In this document: piece after piece, positions 16,381 through 25,781 of the stretch | How the letters are laid out: every line of letters starts with the position of its first letter | Numbering within the stretch: position 1 is the stretch's first letter | NCBI RefSeq assembly: GCF_900155655.1 | Contig: NZ_LT706987.1 | Coordinates: forward strand, 1,842,608-1,906,607 | Length of the DNA stretch: 64,000 nucleotides | Direction of reading: 5' to 3' | Source: Prevotella ihumii | GTDB lineage: Bacteria > Bacteroidota > Bacteroidia > Bacteroidales > Bacteroidaceae | The notes under the pieces: generated by a model | Told to the model about the DNA's origin: nothing | What the model saw: the letters and a program-made list of their open reading frames with translations, nothing else | Databases searched by the model: none | Translations under genes and position numbers: made by a program

Positions 16381-18153
16381 ATGGCAAACTTTAAAGACGT
16401 CAATCCATTGTCAGACTTCAATTGGGACGAATTTGAAAACGGCACAAGCGTAGACGTAAGCAAAGACGAGCTTACAAAGGCTTACGACGAAACCCTTAAC
16501 AAGATTCAGGAACACCAAGTAGTGGAAGGTACTGTAATCGCTCACGACAAGAAAGAAGTAATCGTTAACATCGGTTACAAGAGCGATGGTATCATTCCTG
16601 CATCTGAGTTCCGTTACAACCCAGATTTGAAGGACGGCGACAAAGTAGAGGTTTACGTTGAAAACCAAGAGGACAAGGGCGGTCAGCTCGTTCTCTCACA
16701 CAAAAAGGCACGCCTACAAAAGAGCTGGGTTAACATCAACGCAGCATTGGAAGAAGACGCAGTTATTCAGGGTTACATCAAGAGCCGCACTAAGGGTGGT
16801 ATGATTGTTGATGTATTCGGTATCGAAGCCTTCCTCCCAGGTAGCCAGATTGACGTTCATCCTATACGCGACTACGATATATTCGTTGGCAAGACAATGG
16901 AATTTAAGGTGGTGAAGATCAACCAAGAGTTCCGCAACGTAGTTGTATCACACAAGGCACTCATCGAACAAGAGCTCGAAGCACAACGCAAAGAAATCAT
17001 CTCTCACTTGGAGAAGGGTCAAATCCTCGAAGGTGTGGTTAAGAACATCACATCTTACGGTGTATTCGTTGACCTCGGTGGTGTTGACGGACTTATCCAC
17101 ATCACAGACCTCTCTTGGGGACGCATCAACGACCCACACGAAGTGGTTGCATTGGACGAAAAAATTCAGGTGGTTATCCTCGACTTCGACGAAGAGAAGA
17201 AGCGCATTGCCCTCGGCTTGAAGCAGCTCGCTGCACACCCATGGGATGCACTCGATGAAAACATCAAGGTGGGCGACCACATCAAGGGTAAGGTTGTCGT
17301 TATGGCAGACTACGGCGCATTCGTTGAAGTACAGCCAGGCGTAGAAGGTCTTATCCACGTATCTGAAATGAGCTGGAGCCAGCACTTGCGTTCAGCACAA
17401 GAATTTATGAAGGTAGGCGACGAGGTAGAAGCAGTAGTACTTACACTCGACCGTCAGGAACGCAAGATGTCACTCGGTATCAAGCAGCTCCGCGAAGACC
17501 CATGGGAAGCTATCGAAAGCAAGTACCCTGTAGGTTCTAAGCACACAGCTAAGGTTCGCAACTTCACCAACTTCGGTATCTTCGTAGAACTCGAAGAAGG
17601 CGTTGACGGCTTGATCCACATTTCTGACCTCTCTTGGACTAAGAAGGTGAAGCACCCATCTGAATTTACACAGGCTGGTGCTGAAATCGATGTAGTGGTA
17701 CTCGAAATCGACAAGGAAAACCGCCGCTTGAGCCTCGGTCACAAGCAGTTGGAAAGCAATCCTTGGGACGAATACGAAACCATCTACACTCCAGGTTCTA
17801 CACACGTAGGTAAGATTACCGAAGTTATGGACAAGGGTGCAGTTATCACATTGAACGAAGGCGGTGAAGGTTTCGCTACTCCTAAGCACCTCGTTAAGGC
17901 TGACGGCTCACAAGCACAGCTTGGCGAAGAACTCGAATTCGTAGTAATCGAATTTGTTAAGGAAACAAAGCGCATCATTCTTTCACACTCTCGCACATTC
18001 GAAGAAGTGAAGGAAGAACATCCACGTCGTCAGCGTGGTGGCAACCGCAAGGCAGCTGAACAAGCACAGGTGAACAACATCGCTGCTGGTACATCACTCG
18101 GCGACCTCGATGTTCTTGCTGACCTCAAGAAGAAGATGGAAGAAGGCAAGTAA
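16381..18153 (+). CDS. rpsA: 30S ribosomal protein S1
   Basis: 590 residues with six S1 RNA-binding domains (about 45-110, 125-195, 212-284, 297-371, 384-458 and 471-540), then a basic tail (RRQRGGNRKAAEQ). Domains 3-5 have the typical YGVFVDLGGVDGLIH-type strands; domains 1 and 2 are the diverged ribosome-docking type. S1 recruits mRNA to the 30S subunit. This matters in Bacteroidota, where Shine-Dalgarno sequences are rare and start sites are A-rich, as seen upstream of this gene. Strong codon bias fits high expression. Confidence 0.97.
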   Translation: MANFKDVNPLSDFNWDEFENGTSVDVSKDELTKAYDETLNKIQEHQVVEGTVIAHDKKEVIVNIGYKSDGIIPASEFRYNPDLKDGDKVEVYVENQEDKGGQLVLSHKKARLQKSWVNINAALEEDAVIQGYIKSRTKGGMIVDVFGIEAFLPGSQIDVHPIRDYDIFVGKTMEFKVVKINQEFRNVVVSHKALIEQELEAQRKEIISHLEKGQILEGVVKNITSYGVFVDLGGVDGLIHITDLSWGRINDPHEVVALDEKIQVVILDFDEEKKRIALGLKQLAAHPWDALDENIKVGDHIKGKVVVMADYGAFVEVQPGVEGLIHVSEMSWSQHLRSAQEFMKVGDEVEAVVLTLDRQERKMSLGIKQLREDPWEAIESKYPVGSKHTAKVRNFTNFGIFVELEEGVDGLIHISDLSWTKKVKHPSEFTQAGAEIDVVVLEIDKENRRLSLGHKQLESNPWDEYETIYTPGSTHVGKITEVMDKGAVITLNEGGEGFATPKHLVKADGSQAQLGEELEFVVIEFVKETKRIILSHSRTFEEVKEEHPRRQRGGNRKAAEQAQVNNIAAGTSLGDLDVLADLKKKMEEGK

Positions 18154-18190
18154 AAGATTGTAACTTTTCTATCAAAGTCATAACACACAG

Positions 18191-18234
18191 AAGGCTGAAT
18201 CCCGACACATTGGGGTTCAGCCTTCTTCCTTTTA
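18191..18234 (+). terminator. rpsA terminator
   Basis: AAGGCTGAATCCC paired with GGGGTTCAGCCTT, followed by CTTCCTTTT. It lies 37 bases after the rpsA stop. Confidence 0.85.
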
Positions 18235-18261
18235 GCAATAAGGGTTGTTGTCTGTGGTTTT

Positions 18262-18349
18262 GTCTGACCCGTCCGACCTGTCTGACCTGTCTGACCTGTC
18301 TGACTGGTCTGACTGGTCCGACTGGTCCGACTGGTCCGACCCGTCCGAC
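18262..18349. repeat. GTCNGAC array 13 (10 units)
   Basis: Central bases T C T T T T C C C C, all pyrimidine. It lies between the convergent rpsA and ferritin genes. Confidence 0.95.
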
Positions 18350-18393
18350 AAATTCCCCAAACTACACGCCCCACAAGCATTTGGGTTTAAACG

Positions 18394-18431
18394 ACAAAGG
18401 CGAGCCTACCCTTAACGGATAGCTCGCCCTA
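18394..18431 (-). terminator. ferritin terminator
   Basis: GGCGAGC / GCTCGCC stem; on the minus strand it is followed by TTTGTCGTTT. It is the likely end of the ferritin transcript. Confidence 0.55.
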
Positions 18432-18462
18432 TGGTTTTATTATTGTTCTGTATCTGTTAGGA

Positions 18463-18960
18463 TTAGCCTTGCATTGCAGCCAATTTGCGGTCGATGTGCG
18501 AATCTGCGTGCATAGCGTGTGTAGACTGCTGATTGAAGAGAACAAGAATGTCGTTTACGCTCTTTTCTTCTTCTACTTGTTCGTCTATGTATTTAGCGAT
18601 GAAGTTTTGAGAAGCGCGGTCTTTTTCCTCGTCAGCTACGTCAGCCAACTTGTTAATCATCTCTGTTACATCCATTTCGTGCTTTAGTGTAGCTTCGAAT
18701 GCAGCCTTAGGGCTTTCCCATTCTGTGTCAACCGCTTCAATAGCCGCTATCTTCACCTCGCCACCACGTGAGAAAACGTAGTTTGCCATATCTATAGCGT
18801 GTTCTCTTTCTTCCTCAGCCTGTTTGAACATCCATCCTGCAAAACCTTTCCAACCTTCTTTACGAAACCAGAATGCCATACTCAAATAAATGTTTGCCGA
18901 CCATAGTTCAGCAATAATCTGCTTATTGAAAGCATCTTGCATCGTCTTACTAATATTCAT
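18463..18960 (-). CDS. ftnA: ferritin (non-haem)
   Basis: 165 residues, one ferritin domain that builds a 24-subunit iron-storage shell in the cytoplasm. Ferroxidase ligands are visible: E18 in IIAELWSANIYLSMAFWF, and E51 and H54 in EEEREHAIDMANYVFSRGG. There is no haem-ligand methionine pattern as in bacterioferritin. With the Nim-like gene, rubrerythrin and hcp it belongs to the iron and oxidative-stress theme of this window. A consensus TACATTTG box lies 56-63 bases upstream of the start. Confidence 0.95.
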   Translation of the reverse strand: MNISKTMQDAFNKQIIAELWSANIYLSMAFWFRKEGWKGFAGWMFKQAEEEREHAIDMANYVFSRGGEVKIAAIEAVDTEWESPKAAFEATLKHEMDVTEMINKLADVADEEKDRASQNFIAKYIDEQVEEEKSVNDILVLFNQQSTHAMHADSHIDRKLAAMQG

Positions 18961-19015
18961 ATTGTCTATATTTAAAATGTATTATACTTTGGCTCAGTGG
19001 CCTATCTTTCTGTTG

Positions 19016-19023
19016 CAAATGTA
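19016..19023 (-). promoter_or_regulatory. ferritin promoter -7 box
   Basis: TACATTTG on the minus strand matches TAnnTTTG and gives a leader of about 50 nt. Confidence 0.65.
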
Positions 19024-19159
19024 ACGCTTTATTTTGATATTTGCAAATAGTATGTGGAATTTGTACAAAATATTTTGATGAGGCTATGAAATGGTAGGAA
19101 TGAGGGAAACCCAAATAATCTCACCTCGGCTTTTTGTGGCTTTATGGTTTTGTGGTTTT

Positions 19160-19274
19160 GTCGGACTGGTCGGACAAGTCGGACTGGTCGGACGAGTCGG
19201 ACTGGTCGGACAAGTCGGACGTGTCGGACAAGTCTGACGTGTCGGACAAGTCTGACCAGTCGGACCAGTCCGAC
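19160..19274. repeat. GTCNGAC array 14 (13 units)
   Basis: Central bases G (eight times) then T G T G C. It lies 20 bases downstream of the Nim-like stop codon. Confidence 0.95.
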
Positions 19275-19294
19275 AAAGCTACAATACCCCCCCA

Positions 19295-19804
19295 CTAAAT
19301 ATTTCTGAAGCCCGCTTCATTGGGTTTCACGGATTTGCGTTTGCCGCTCATCTCGCTGATGTCAAGGCGAATAATCTTTACCCGATGAAAACTTTTGTGG
19401 GCATATTTGTCGCCTATGTCTTTATAGTCGGCAGAGAACTTATCTATAATAAGGTGCAGGGCGTCCATTCGTTCTTCTTCGGACAAATGAGTGTGGGCTA
19501 CACCTTTTAGTATAATGCTCTCATACTCGGTGGTAAACTTGCTTGGAAGCAGATTTACCTTGCCTACGATGCAGAACGACACACGTGGATTGGACTCCAA
19601 AGCCTGAAGTTTGCGGCCTTCGGGTGCACAGTGCAAGTACAAACTATCAGCTCCGTCCCATACATAATTGATAGGAATGCCATAGCCGCTCTCGTCAGCC
19701 ACCATACTTAATATGCCGTATTCGCTTGTTCGGAGCAATTCTGTGGCACGTTCTTCGTCCATTAGGCGGTCGCTACGGCGCACATTTTCGTTGTTATATT
19801 TCAT
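19295..19804 (-). CDS. pyridoxamine 5'-phosphate oxidase-like flavoprotein (Nim-like)
   Basis: 169 residues of the FMN-binding split-barrel family. The layout RRSDRLMDEERATELLRTSE, GYGIPINYVWDG and LHCAPEGRKLQAL is that of the NimA/NimB group, some members of which reduce 5-nitroimidazoles and confer metronidazole resistance. Most chromosomal relatives have no proven resistance role, so I infer only an FMN-dependent reductase. A TACATTTG box at 19991-19998 would place array 15 in the 5' leader. Confidence 0.8.
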   Translation of the reverse strand: MKYNNENVRRSDRLMDEERATELLRTSEYGILSMVADESGYGIPINYVWDGADSLYLHCAPEGRKLQALESNPRVSFCIVGKVNLLPSKFTTEYESIILKGVAHTHLSEEERMDALHLIIDKFSADYKDIGDKYAHKSFHRVKIIRLDISEMSGKRKSVKPNEAGFRNI

Positions 19805-19847
19805 TTTTTCGTTGTTTAATTGTTACGTTTCTTTCAGTTTAACCCAA

Positions 19848-19906
19848 GTCGGACGTCCGACCCGTCCGACCAGTCCGACTTGTCCGACAAGTCCGACCCG
19901 TCCGAC
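19848..19906. repeat. GTCNGAC array 15 (7 units)
   Basis: The first two units abut without spacer (GTCGGACGTCCGAC), a perfect palindrome; then C-type units. It is flanked on the left by AACCCAAG and on the right by TAATGCCCGATTTGGGTTT (19911-19929). Confidence 0.9.
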
Positions 19907-19990
19907 TCGGCTAATGCCCGATTTGGGTTTCAACACCGTCTTCGTTTGTTTACGATGTTTAGCTCACCTATTTTTATTCAAACCGTTCTA

Positions 19991-19998
19991 CAAATGTA
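19991..19998 (-). promoter_or_regulatory. candidate promoter for the Nim-like gene
   Basis: TACATTTG on the minus strand, about 190 bases before the start codon, upstream of array 15. Confidence 0.4.
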
Positions 19999-20126
19999 CG
20001 TTATTAATACCAAAGCGCCAACTATTTAGCCCGTTTTTCGGTTTTTTTCTTATTTATCTTTTGTCTAATTTTACTTGTTTTCTTCATTTTTGGGCACAAT
20101 TATTATGCTCTATAAGATATAAATAG

Positions 20127-20134
20127 TATTTTTG
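20127..20134 (+). promoter_or_regulatory. rubrerythrin promoter -7 box
   Basis: TATTTTTG fits TAnnTTTG; predicted leader of about 185 nt. Confidence 0.55.
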
Positions 20135-20325
20135 CAACATCTAAATGATTTTTGGATTAATTCCAACTATCGAGCGAAAAGTCTGTAATCTACAATGTTG
20201 ACAGATGAGCCAGCAGTGCAAAAACATTACAAGTTTGCCTCCAATTCTTAGCAAAATGAATATTCAGGAAGTATAAATTTAGGAGGGCAGACTAAGGAAA
20301 TAAAATATACAAAAACAAGAACATT

Positions 20326-20979
20326 ATGAAGAAGAAATTTATTTGTACCGTTTGTGGTTACATTCACGAAGGCGACGCAGCTCCAGCAGAATGCCCAGTA
20401 TGCCACGTTAAGGCTGAAAAGTTCAACGAATTTGATGGTGCTAAACTTAAGGGAACAAAAACCGAGGCTAACCTTATGGCAGCTTTTGCAGGCGAAAGTC
20501 AGGCACACACCAAGTATCAATACTATGCTTCTAAGGCTAAGAAGGACGGTTACGAGCAGATAGCAGCTTTCTTTGAAGAGACTGCTATCAACGAGAAAGA
20601 GCACGCTAAGATTTGGTTCAAGTTCTTGCACGATGGCGATATTCCATCTACAGCTCAAAACTTGTCAGACGCTGCTGCTGGCGAAAACTACGAATGGACC
20701 GATATGTACGACAAGATGGCGCAGGAAGCTATGGAAGAAGGTTTCCCAGAACTGGCTGTTAAGTTCCGTACCGTAGGTGCTATCGAGAAGAAGCACGAAG
20801 AGCGTTACCGCAAGTTGTTGAAGAACGTTGAAGACAAGGTAGTGTTCTCTAAGGACGGTTCAGCTATTTGGCAGTGCCGCAACTGTGGTCACATTGTTGT
20901 AGGCAAGAACGCTCCAGAGGTATGCCCAGTATGTGTACACCCTAAGAGCTATTTCCAAGTAGCACCTGAAAACTACTAA
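20326..20979 (+). CDS. rbr: rubrerythrin with rubredoxin-type domains at both ends
   Basis: 217 residues. It starts with a rubredoxin-like iron site (C7, C10, C23, C26: CTVCGY and CPVC), continues with a di-iron four-helix ferritin-like domain (about 45-175, with [16 protein letters not shown] and [15 protein letters not shown]), and ends with a second rubredoxin site (CRNCGH and [11 protein letters not shown]). Classical rubrerythrin has only the C-terminal site and reverse rubrerythrin only the N-terminal one. It is an NADH-linked peroxidase protecting anaerobes from hydrogen peroxide. A strong terminator follows the gene. Confidence 0.93.
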   Translation: MKKKFICTVCGYIHEGDAAPAECPVCHVKAEKFNEFDGAKLKGTKTEANLMAAFAGESQAHTKYQYYASKAKKDGYEQIAAFFEETAINEKEHAKIWFKFLHDGDIPSTAQNLSDAAAGENYEWTDMYDKMAQEAMEEGFPELAVKFRTVGAIEKKHEERYRKLLKNVEDKVVFSKDGSAIWQCRNCGHIVVGKNAPEVCPVCVHPKSYFQVAPENY

Positions 20980-21030
20980 TGCTCTGAATAGCTTATACTT
21001 AGAAGATACAAAAGATAGATAAGCGATAAA

Positions 21031-21066
21031 GAGCGAACTCACAATGTGGGTTTGCTCTTTTTTTTG
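21031..21066 (+). terminator. rubrerythrin terminator
   Basis: GAGCGAACTCACA / TGTGGGTTTGCTC stem followed by eight T residues. Confidence 0.85.
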
Positions 21067-21162
21067 TTTTATCAGTTTTTGTCTTATCTTTTTCCGCCAT
21101 TTGGTGCTGCCTTTTGATTTTGAAAAATATATCTGAAAAAACCCATTTTATTGGTCTTTAAG

Positions 21163-21194
21163 TTTGCACGTTACAATATTTTTCTGTACTTTTG
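21163..21194 (+). promoter_or_regulatory. lutABC promoter
   Basis: TTTG at 21163-21166, a 20-base spacer, and TACTTTTG at 21187-21194: the full Bacteroidota promoter pattern. Confidence 0.75.
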
Positions 21195-21223
21195 TTTGTA
21201 TAGATAACAAATAACAAAACATT

Positions 21224-21955
21224 ATGAAAGTAGGTTTATTCATTCCCTGCTATGTAGATACCCTGTACCCAGAGGTGGGCGTAGCAACTTACCGACTTCT
21301 ACGCAAACTAAAGGTAGATGTAACGTACCCCGAACGCCAAACTTGCTGTGGTCAGCCAATGGCAAACGGCGGATTTCAGCGTATGTCAGGCGACTTAGCA
21401 GAACATTTTGAAGATGTATTCAAGGATTACGACTGTATAGTGACACCGAGCGTGTCTTGTTCCTCATTCGTAAAAGACCATCACCCCGAACTGCACAAAC
21501 ACGAATGTTCCACACCCGAAAAGACGATGGAATTGGTGGAATTTCTACACGATGTGCTCAAAATAAAGGAACTCCCAGGCGAATTTCCTCACGTGGTGTC
21601 GGTGCACAATTCGTGCCACGGCGTGCGTGTGTTGCGCCTTAGTGCCCCAACCGAAGAGCATACCAAGCCTTACAACAAGATAGTGGAACTGCTCAAGCTG
21701 AAGAAGGGCATTACCGTACACGAGCCCGAACGCTCGGACGAATGTTGCGGATTTGGCGGAATGTTTACTATGGAAGAACCCGAAGTGAGCGCACGAATGG
21801 GCGATGACAAGGTGAAGCGTCACATCGCAACAGGAGCAGAGATTATTACAGGTGCCGACTCGTCGTGCTTGATGCACATGAGAGGTGTGGCAGGTAAGCA
21901 GAAATACGATGTAAAATTTATGCACGTTGCCGAGATATTGGCTGCAGGCGTATAA
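21224..21955 (+). CDS. lutA: lactate utilization protein A, Fe-S oxidoreductase
   Basis: 243 residues with two cysteine-rich CCG domains (CCGQP near residue 44 and CCGFGG near 170), expected to bind Fe-S clusters. LutA, LutB and LutC form an L-lactate dehydrogenase complex that feeds electrons to the quinone pool. First gene of a three-gene operon; the stop is 17 bases before lutB. Confidence 0.92.
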   Translation: MKVGLFIPCYVDTLYPEVGVATYRLLRKLKVDVTYPERQTCCGQPMANGGFQRMSGDLAEHFEDVFKDYDCIVTPSVSCSSFVKDHHPELHKHECSTPEKTMELVEFLHDVLKIKELPGEFPHVVSVHNSCHGVRVLRLSAPTEEHTKPYNKIVELLKLKKGITVHEPERSDECCGFGGMFTMEEPEVSARMGDDKVKRHIATGAEIITGADSSCLMHMRGVAGKQKYDVKFMHVAEILAAGV

Positions 21956-21971
21956 AATAAGGAGGAACGAT

Positions 21972-23369
21972 ATGTCGACAAGTCATTCAAAGAAAGCAGC
22001 ACAGTTTCTTTCAAATCCCGAAAACGTTACCCGACACGACAAAACCTTTTGGGGATTGCGCCAAAAGCGTGATATTCAGGCACATCAGCTACCCGAATGG
22101 GAGAGCCTACGCGAACACGCCAGCCAAATAAAAGAGCACACGCTCACCCATTTGGCTGACTATTTGGAGCAATTCTCCGACAATTTGGAACGCAATGGCG
22201 TGGTGGTGCATTGGGCAAAGGACGCACAAGAATTTAACGAAATAGCCTATGGCATCTTAGAAACCCACAAGGTAAGGAAGCTTGTAAAGTCGAAATCGAT
22301 GCTCACCGAAGAGTGTGAGATGAACGACTACCTCATAAAGCATGGCATAGATGTAGTGGAAACCGACCTCGGCGAACGCATCTTGCAACTGATGAACCTC
22401 AAGCCTTCGCACATCGTTGTACCCGCAGCGCACATCTCACGACACGATGTGGGCAAGATATTCGAGGACTTGGGAATATCCAAAGAGATTGGCAATCACG
22501 ACCCTACCTACCTTACCCAATGCGCACGCTACAGTCTTCGCCAAGCGTTTCTCGAAGCCGAAGCAGGTATGACAGGGTGCAACTTTGGTGTGGCGTCTAC
22601 GGGCGACTGCGTGGTGTGTACCAATGAGGGCAATGCCGATATGAGCACCTCTTGCCCCAAGCTACACATCGTGTCAATGGGCATCGATAAGGTAATCCCC
22701 GACTTAGACTCCTTGGCTGTGTTCCAGCGTCTTTTGTGCCGTTGTGGTACAGGTCAGCCCTCTACCTCCTACACCTCGCACTATCGCAAGCCCCGTCCCG
22801 ACGGCAAGATGCACGTCATCTTGGTAGACAACGGCCGAAGCGACATCATTGCCAACCCTAACCATTGGACCACCGCAAAGTGTATTCGTTGCGGAGCGTG
22901 TATGAACACCTGTCCTGTGTATCGCCGCTCTATGGGCTACTCGTATAGCTACTTCATACCAGGACCGATAGGCGTCAACCTGGGAATGTTGCGCAATCCT
23001 AAACTCCATAGCGGCAACGTTTCGGCTTGCTCGTTGTGCCTCAGTTGCGACCACGTTTGCCCAGTAAAGGTAAACCCAGGAAGTCAGATTTACACTTGGC
23101 GACAAGAGTTAGAGCAGTTTGGCACAGAAAACAAAGAAAAACGCTATATGGCTGAGGCTATGCGCCGTGTATATGGCAGTTATACCATTTACGACGCAAT
23201 GGTAAAAAAAGCATCATTGGTGAATTATGTGCCACAAAAGCTGATGGACATCAAGCTAAATCCGTGGGCAGTGGGGCACACTATGCCACATATCCCTAAG
23301 AAGTCGTTCCACGAAATCTATCGCCAAGCGATGAAAGAGTTGGACGAAGAAAAAAAGAAGAAAGGATAG
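21972..23369 (+). CDS. lutB: lactate utilization protein B, iron-sulfur subunit
   Basis: 465 residues from ATG 21972. The start was chosen because a strong AAGGAGG sits 8 bases upstream, while the longer frame overlaps lutA. The N-terminal LUD domain (about 60-290) precedes two [4Fe-4S] motifs: CIRCGACMNTCPVYRR and CSLCLSCDHVCPVKVN. The C-terminal helical region is the usual DUF3390-like end. It is the central subunit of the LutABC lactate oxidase and probably carries electrons between LutC/LutA and the membrane. Confidence 0.93.
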   Translation: MSTSHSKKAAQFLSNPENVTRHDKTFWGLRQKRDIQAHQLPEWESLREHASQIKEHTLTHLADYLEQFSDNLERNGVVVHWAKDAQEFNEIAYGILETHKVRKLVKSKSMLTEECEMNDYLIKHGIDVVETDLGERILQLMNLKPSHIVVPAAHISRHDVGKIFEDLGISKEIGNHDPTYLTQCARYSLRQAFLEAEAGMTGCNFGVASTGDCVVCTNEGNADMSTSCPKLHIVSMGIDKVIPDLDSLAVFQRLLCRCGTGQPSTSYTSHYRKPRPDGKMHVILVDNGRSDIIANPNHWTTAKCIRCGACMNTCPVYRRSMGYSYSYFIPGPIGVNLGMLRNPKLHSGNVSACSLCLSCDHVCPVKVNPGSQIYTWRQELEQFGTENKEKRYMAEAMRRVYGSYTIYDAMVKKASLVNYVPQKLMDIKLNPWAVGHTMPHIPKKSFHEIYRQAMKELDEEKKKKG

Positions 23370-23396
23370 ATTTTACCTACAAAAACGTAGCAAACA

Positions 23397-23972
23397 ATGA
23401 AGAAAGAACAATTATTCGACAAACTGCGCCAAGGTGTTACCCGCCAGTTTGATATGCCCACCCAGCCCGTAGATGGCATTGTGTATCCCGATGTTGTACA
23501 ACAGTTTATCGAGATGTCTAAAACCGTGGGTAGCAAGGTGATAGAAGCCAAAACCACCGATGACCTTAACCACATTATTCGCAATGCCTACCCCGAAGCA
23601 AAGGTATTTGCGTCAAGTGTGAAAGGCATCAAAGCCGACCTCAATCCCGACACCGTCAGCACCCCTGCTGAGCTAAATGGTACCGACGTAGGCATCGTTC
23701 AAGGCGAAATAGGTGTGGCAGAAAATGGCTGTATATGGGTGCCGCAGACGATGAAAGAGCGTGTGGTGTGTTTCATCTCCGAAGAGCTGGTAATACTTAT
23801 CCAACGTCAGCACATTGTCAACAATATGCACGAAGCCTACAAGCGCATCGAAATGCCCGAAAAAGGTTATGGTGTATTCATCTCAGGACCGAGCAAAACA
23901 GCCGATATTGAGCAAGCCTTGGTGATGGGCGCACAGGCTGCCCGTGGCGTTACGGTGGTTATTGTAGGGTGA
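23397..23972 (+). CDS. lutC: lactate utilization protein C (LUD domain)
   Basis: 191 residues, a LUD (YkgG-type) domain with VGIVQGEIGVAENGCIWVPQ and VFISGPSKTADIEQALVMGA. It completes the lutABC operon, 27 bases after lutB. No regulator (LutR) or lactate permease is visible nearby. Confidence 0.9.
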   Translation: MKKEQLFDKLRQGVTRQFDMPTQPVDGIVYPDVVQQFIEMSKTVGSKVIEAKTTDDLNHIIRNAYPEAKVFASSVKGIKADLNPDTVSTPAELNGTDVGIVQGEIGVAENGCIWVPQTMKERVVCFISEELVILIQRQHIVNNMHEAYKRIEMPEKGYGVFISGPSKTADIEQALVMGAQAARGVTVVIVG

Positions 23973-24033
23973 AACGTATGCACAGGAAAGTTTTTTTTTC
24001 GATTTGCAGTATAACATCTAAAAGTATGGCGAT

Positions 24034-24468
24034 ATGGCAAAAAACAATTTCTTAAAAGTTTTTGTTGTTATATCTTTTTCTGGCTTCATATCATGCGCTA
24101 ATGGTAGTTCTAATGGTCAAGAAAATAACAATAGTGTAAGGACAAGAACATATTCTTCAAAAACTGAAGAAGCAAAAGCCTTGGCACTGCCTATAGATAA
24201 AGTCAGTAGCACGTCTAAAAAGATTAAGGATAGACGTGCAGCAGCTGTTATTCTTTCAAATTACGTGTCAATTAAAGATAGCTTATACGTATTAGAAATA
24301 TCTAAAGAAGATGCACAGAAATTGGGAGTAGATACTGACCTGTATATGAGTGTTCTGCAAGAATTAAAGCGAACAAATAAAATGATAAAAGAAGCTCGAC
24401 AACGAGGAGAAAACATTACATTACCCGATGTAAAAGAAGAACATAAAAAGTTTATGAACTCACATTAA
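24034..24468 (+). CDS. hypothetical lipoprotein
   Basis: 144 residues, function unknown. The N-terminal signal ends with a lipobox (GFISC at about residues 17-21), so it should be lipid-anchored. The body has an Asn/Ser-rich linker, then amphipathic helices with many lysines and glutamates. Base composition is clearly more A/T-rich than the neighbouring lut genes, which suggests recent arrival. It ends 5 bases before array 16. Confidence 0.6.
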   Translation: MAKNNFLKVFVVISFSGFISCANGSSNGQENNNSVRTRTYSSKTEEAKALALPIDKVSSTSKKIKDRRAAAVILSNYVSIKDSLYVLEISKEDAQKLGVDTDLYMSVLQELKRTNKMIKEARQRGENITLPDVKEEHKKFMNSH

Positions 24469-24473
24469 GCCTG

Positions 24474-24552
24474 GTCGGACTTGTCGGACTGGTCGGACTG
24501 GTCGGACTTGTCTGACCCGTCCGACTTGTCTGACTGGTCTGACTTGTCCGAC
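24474..24552. repeat. GTCNGAC array 16 (9 units)
   Basis: Central bases G G G G T C T T C. It lies between the convergent lipoprotein and cydB genes, next to the cyd terminator. Confidence 0.95.
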
Positions 24553-24560
24553 CAAGACAA

Positions 24561-24600
24561 AAATGCCAAATGGTGAGCTGTGAGCTACCATTTGGCATTT
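24561..24600 (-). terminator. cyd operon terminator (bidirectional)
   Basis: AAATGCCAAATGGT paired with ACCATTTGGCATTT, perfect 14-bp stem; on the minus strand T-residues follow (ATTTTTGTC). Confidence 0.85.
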
Positions 24601-24638
24601 CTGTTTAATATTAAAAGGTTTTTACACCCTATTAAGGA

Positions 24639-25781
24639 TTAGTAAGCGTGGTCGTCCTGTTCAAGCTCTTCGCTGTCCAACTTCTTTAGGTCGATGCTAC
24701 GCCAAGCATAGCAGATGTAGGCAAAGACAAAAGGAATCGCTAATGAGGCATAGAACATAGCGTTGAGGGTAAACTCTGACGAACAGCTGTTCTGAAGGGT
24801 AAGCGAGCTTTGGAGGTCGGCAGTAGATGGGTAGTAAGCTGTGTTGTTGTAGCCTACGATGAGGAACAACACGATAACTACCAAGACAACACCAATACCT
24901 GCAGGCCAAATGCCCTTAATGTAGTCTTTCTGCAACAGTGTACGACCAATGCCAAAGAGCAACAATACCACACCGAGAAGCAATACCACGGCTAAGTACC
25001 ACATATCCAAGAGGTTGTTGAGATACTTCATAGGTTCCATAACGATAGTGCCGTCGGCTGCCACTGCATAACCATCGCTGACCAAGGTACGCACAAAGAA
25101 AGTGAGGAAGAACACAAGGAACAACACGCTATTGATGAGCAACTGAGGACGAACACGTGAACGGATAGCCTCGTTTGCCACATTGTTATTAATATAGAGC
25201 GTGCCGAGCACACGTGCAAGGAATACCACAGCGATACCAAAAATTACGACCCAAGGGTTCAACAGCACATCGAGACCACGTGAAGCGTTAGCCCAATGAG
25301 AGATAACGGGTTGCATTTCGTTCACAATGTTGGCCTTCTCTACAATAAAGTTTGAACCTGTAAAGAAGGTTGCCACAGCTCCACCAATGAGCAACGGACC
25401 AATGATACCATTGATTATCAAGCAAGTTTGGAAGGTTTTCACACCCAACAAGTTGCCTGCCTTGTTCTGAAACTCGTAACTTACGGCTTGGATAATGAAC
25501 GAGAAAAGAATAACCACCCACACCCAATAAGCACTACCGAAGCTGGTGCTATAAAACAAGGGGAACGATGCAAAGAACGCACCACCAAAGGTAACGAGTG
25601 TTGTGAAAGTAAATTCCCACTTGCGCCCTGTAGAATTAACCACCAATCGGCGTTCGATGTCCGACTTGCCCAATTGGAATATCATAGAGTTAGCACCCTG
25701 AACAAACATCAGGAACACCAACAAGGCTCCTAATACGGCGATGAGAAACCACCAGTAATGTTGCAAAAATTCGTATGTCAT
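24639..25781 (-). CDS. cydB: cytochrome bd quinol oxidase subunit II
   Basis: 380 residues, about nine transmembrane segments, partner of CydA in the bd-type oxidase that reduces oxygen to water with quinol electrons and protects anaerobes at nanoaerobic oxygen. Features include the N-terminal FLQHYWWFLIAVLGALLVFL segment and GRKWEFTFTTLVTFGGAFFA. The acidic tail ends ELEQDDHAY. Its ATG overlaps the cydA stop (ATGA), so the two are translationally coupled. Confidence 0.96.
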   Translation of the reverse strand: MTYEFLQHYWWFLIAVLGALLVFLMFVQGANSMIFQLGKSDIERRLVVNSTGRKWEFTFTTLVTFGGAFFASFPLFYSTSFGSAYWVWVVILFSFIIQAVSYEFQNKAGNLLGVKTFQTCLIINGIIGPLLIGGAVATFFTGSNFIVEKANIVNEMQPVISHWANASRGLDVLLNPWVVIFGIAVVFLARVLGTLYINNNVANEAIRSRVRPQLLINSVLFLVFFLTFFVRTLVSDGYAVAADGTIVMEPMKYLNNLLDMWYLAVVLLLGVVLLLFGIGRTLLQKDYIKGIWPAGIGVVLVVIVLFLIVGYNNTAYYPSTADLQSSLTLQNSCSSEFTLNAMFYASLAIPFVFAYICYAWRSIDLKKLDSEELEQDDHAY

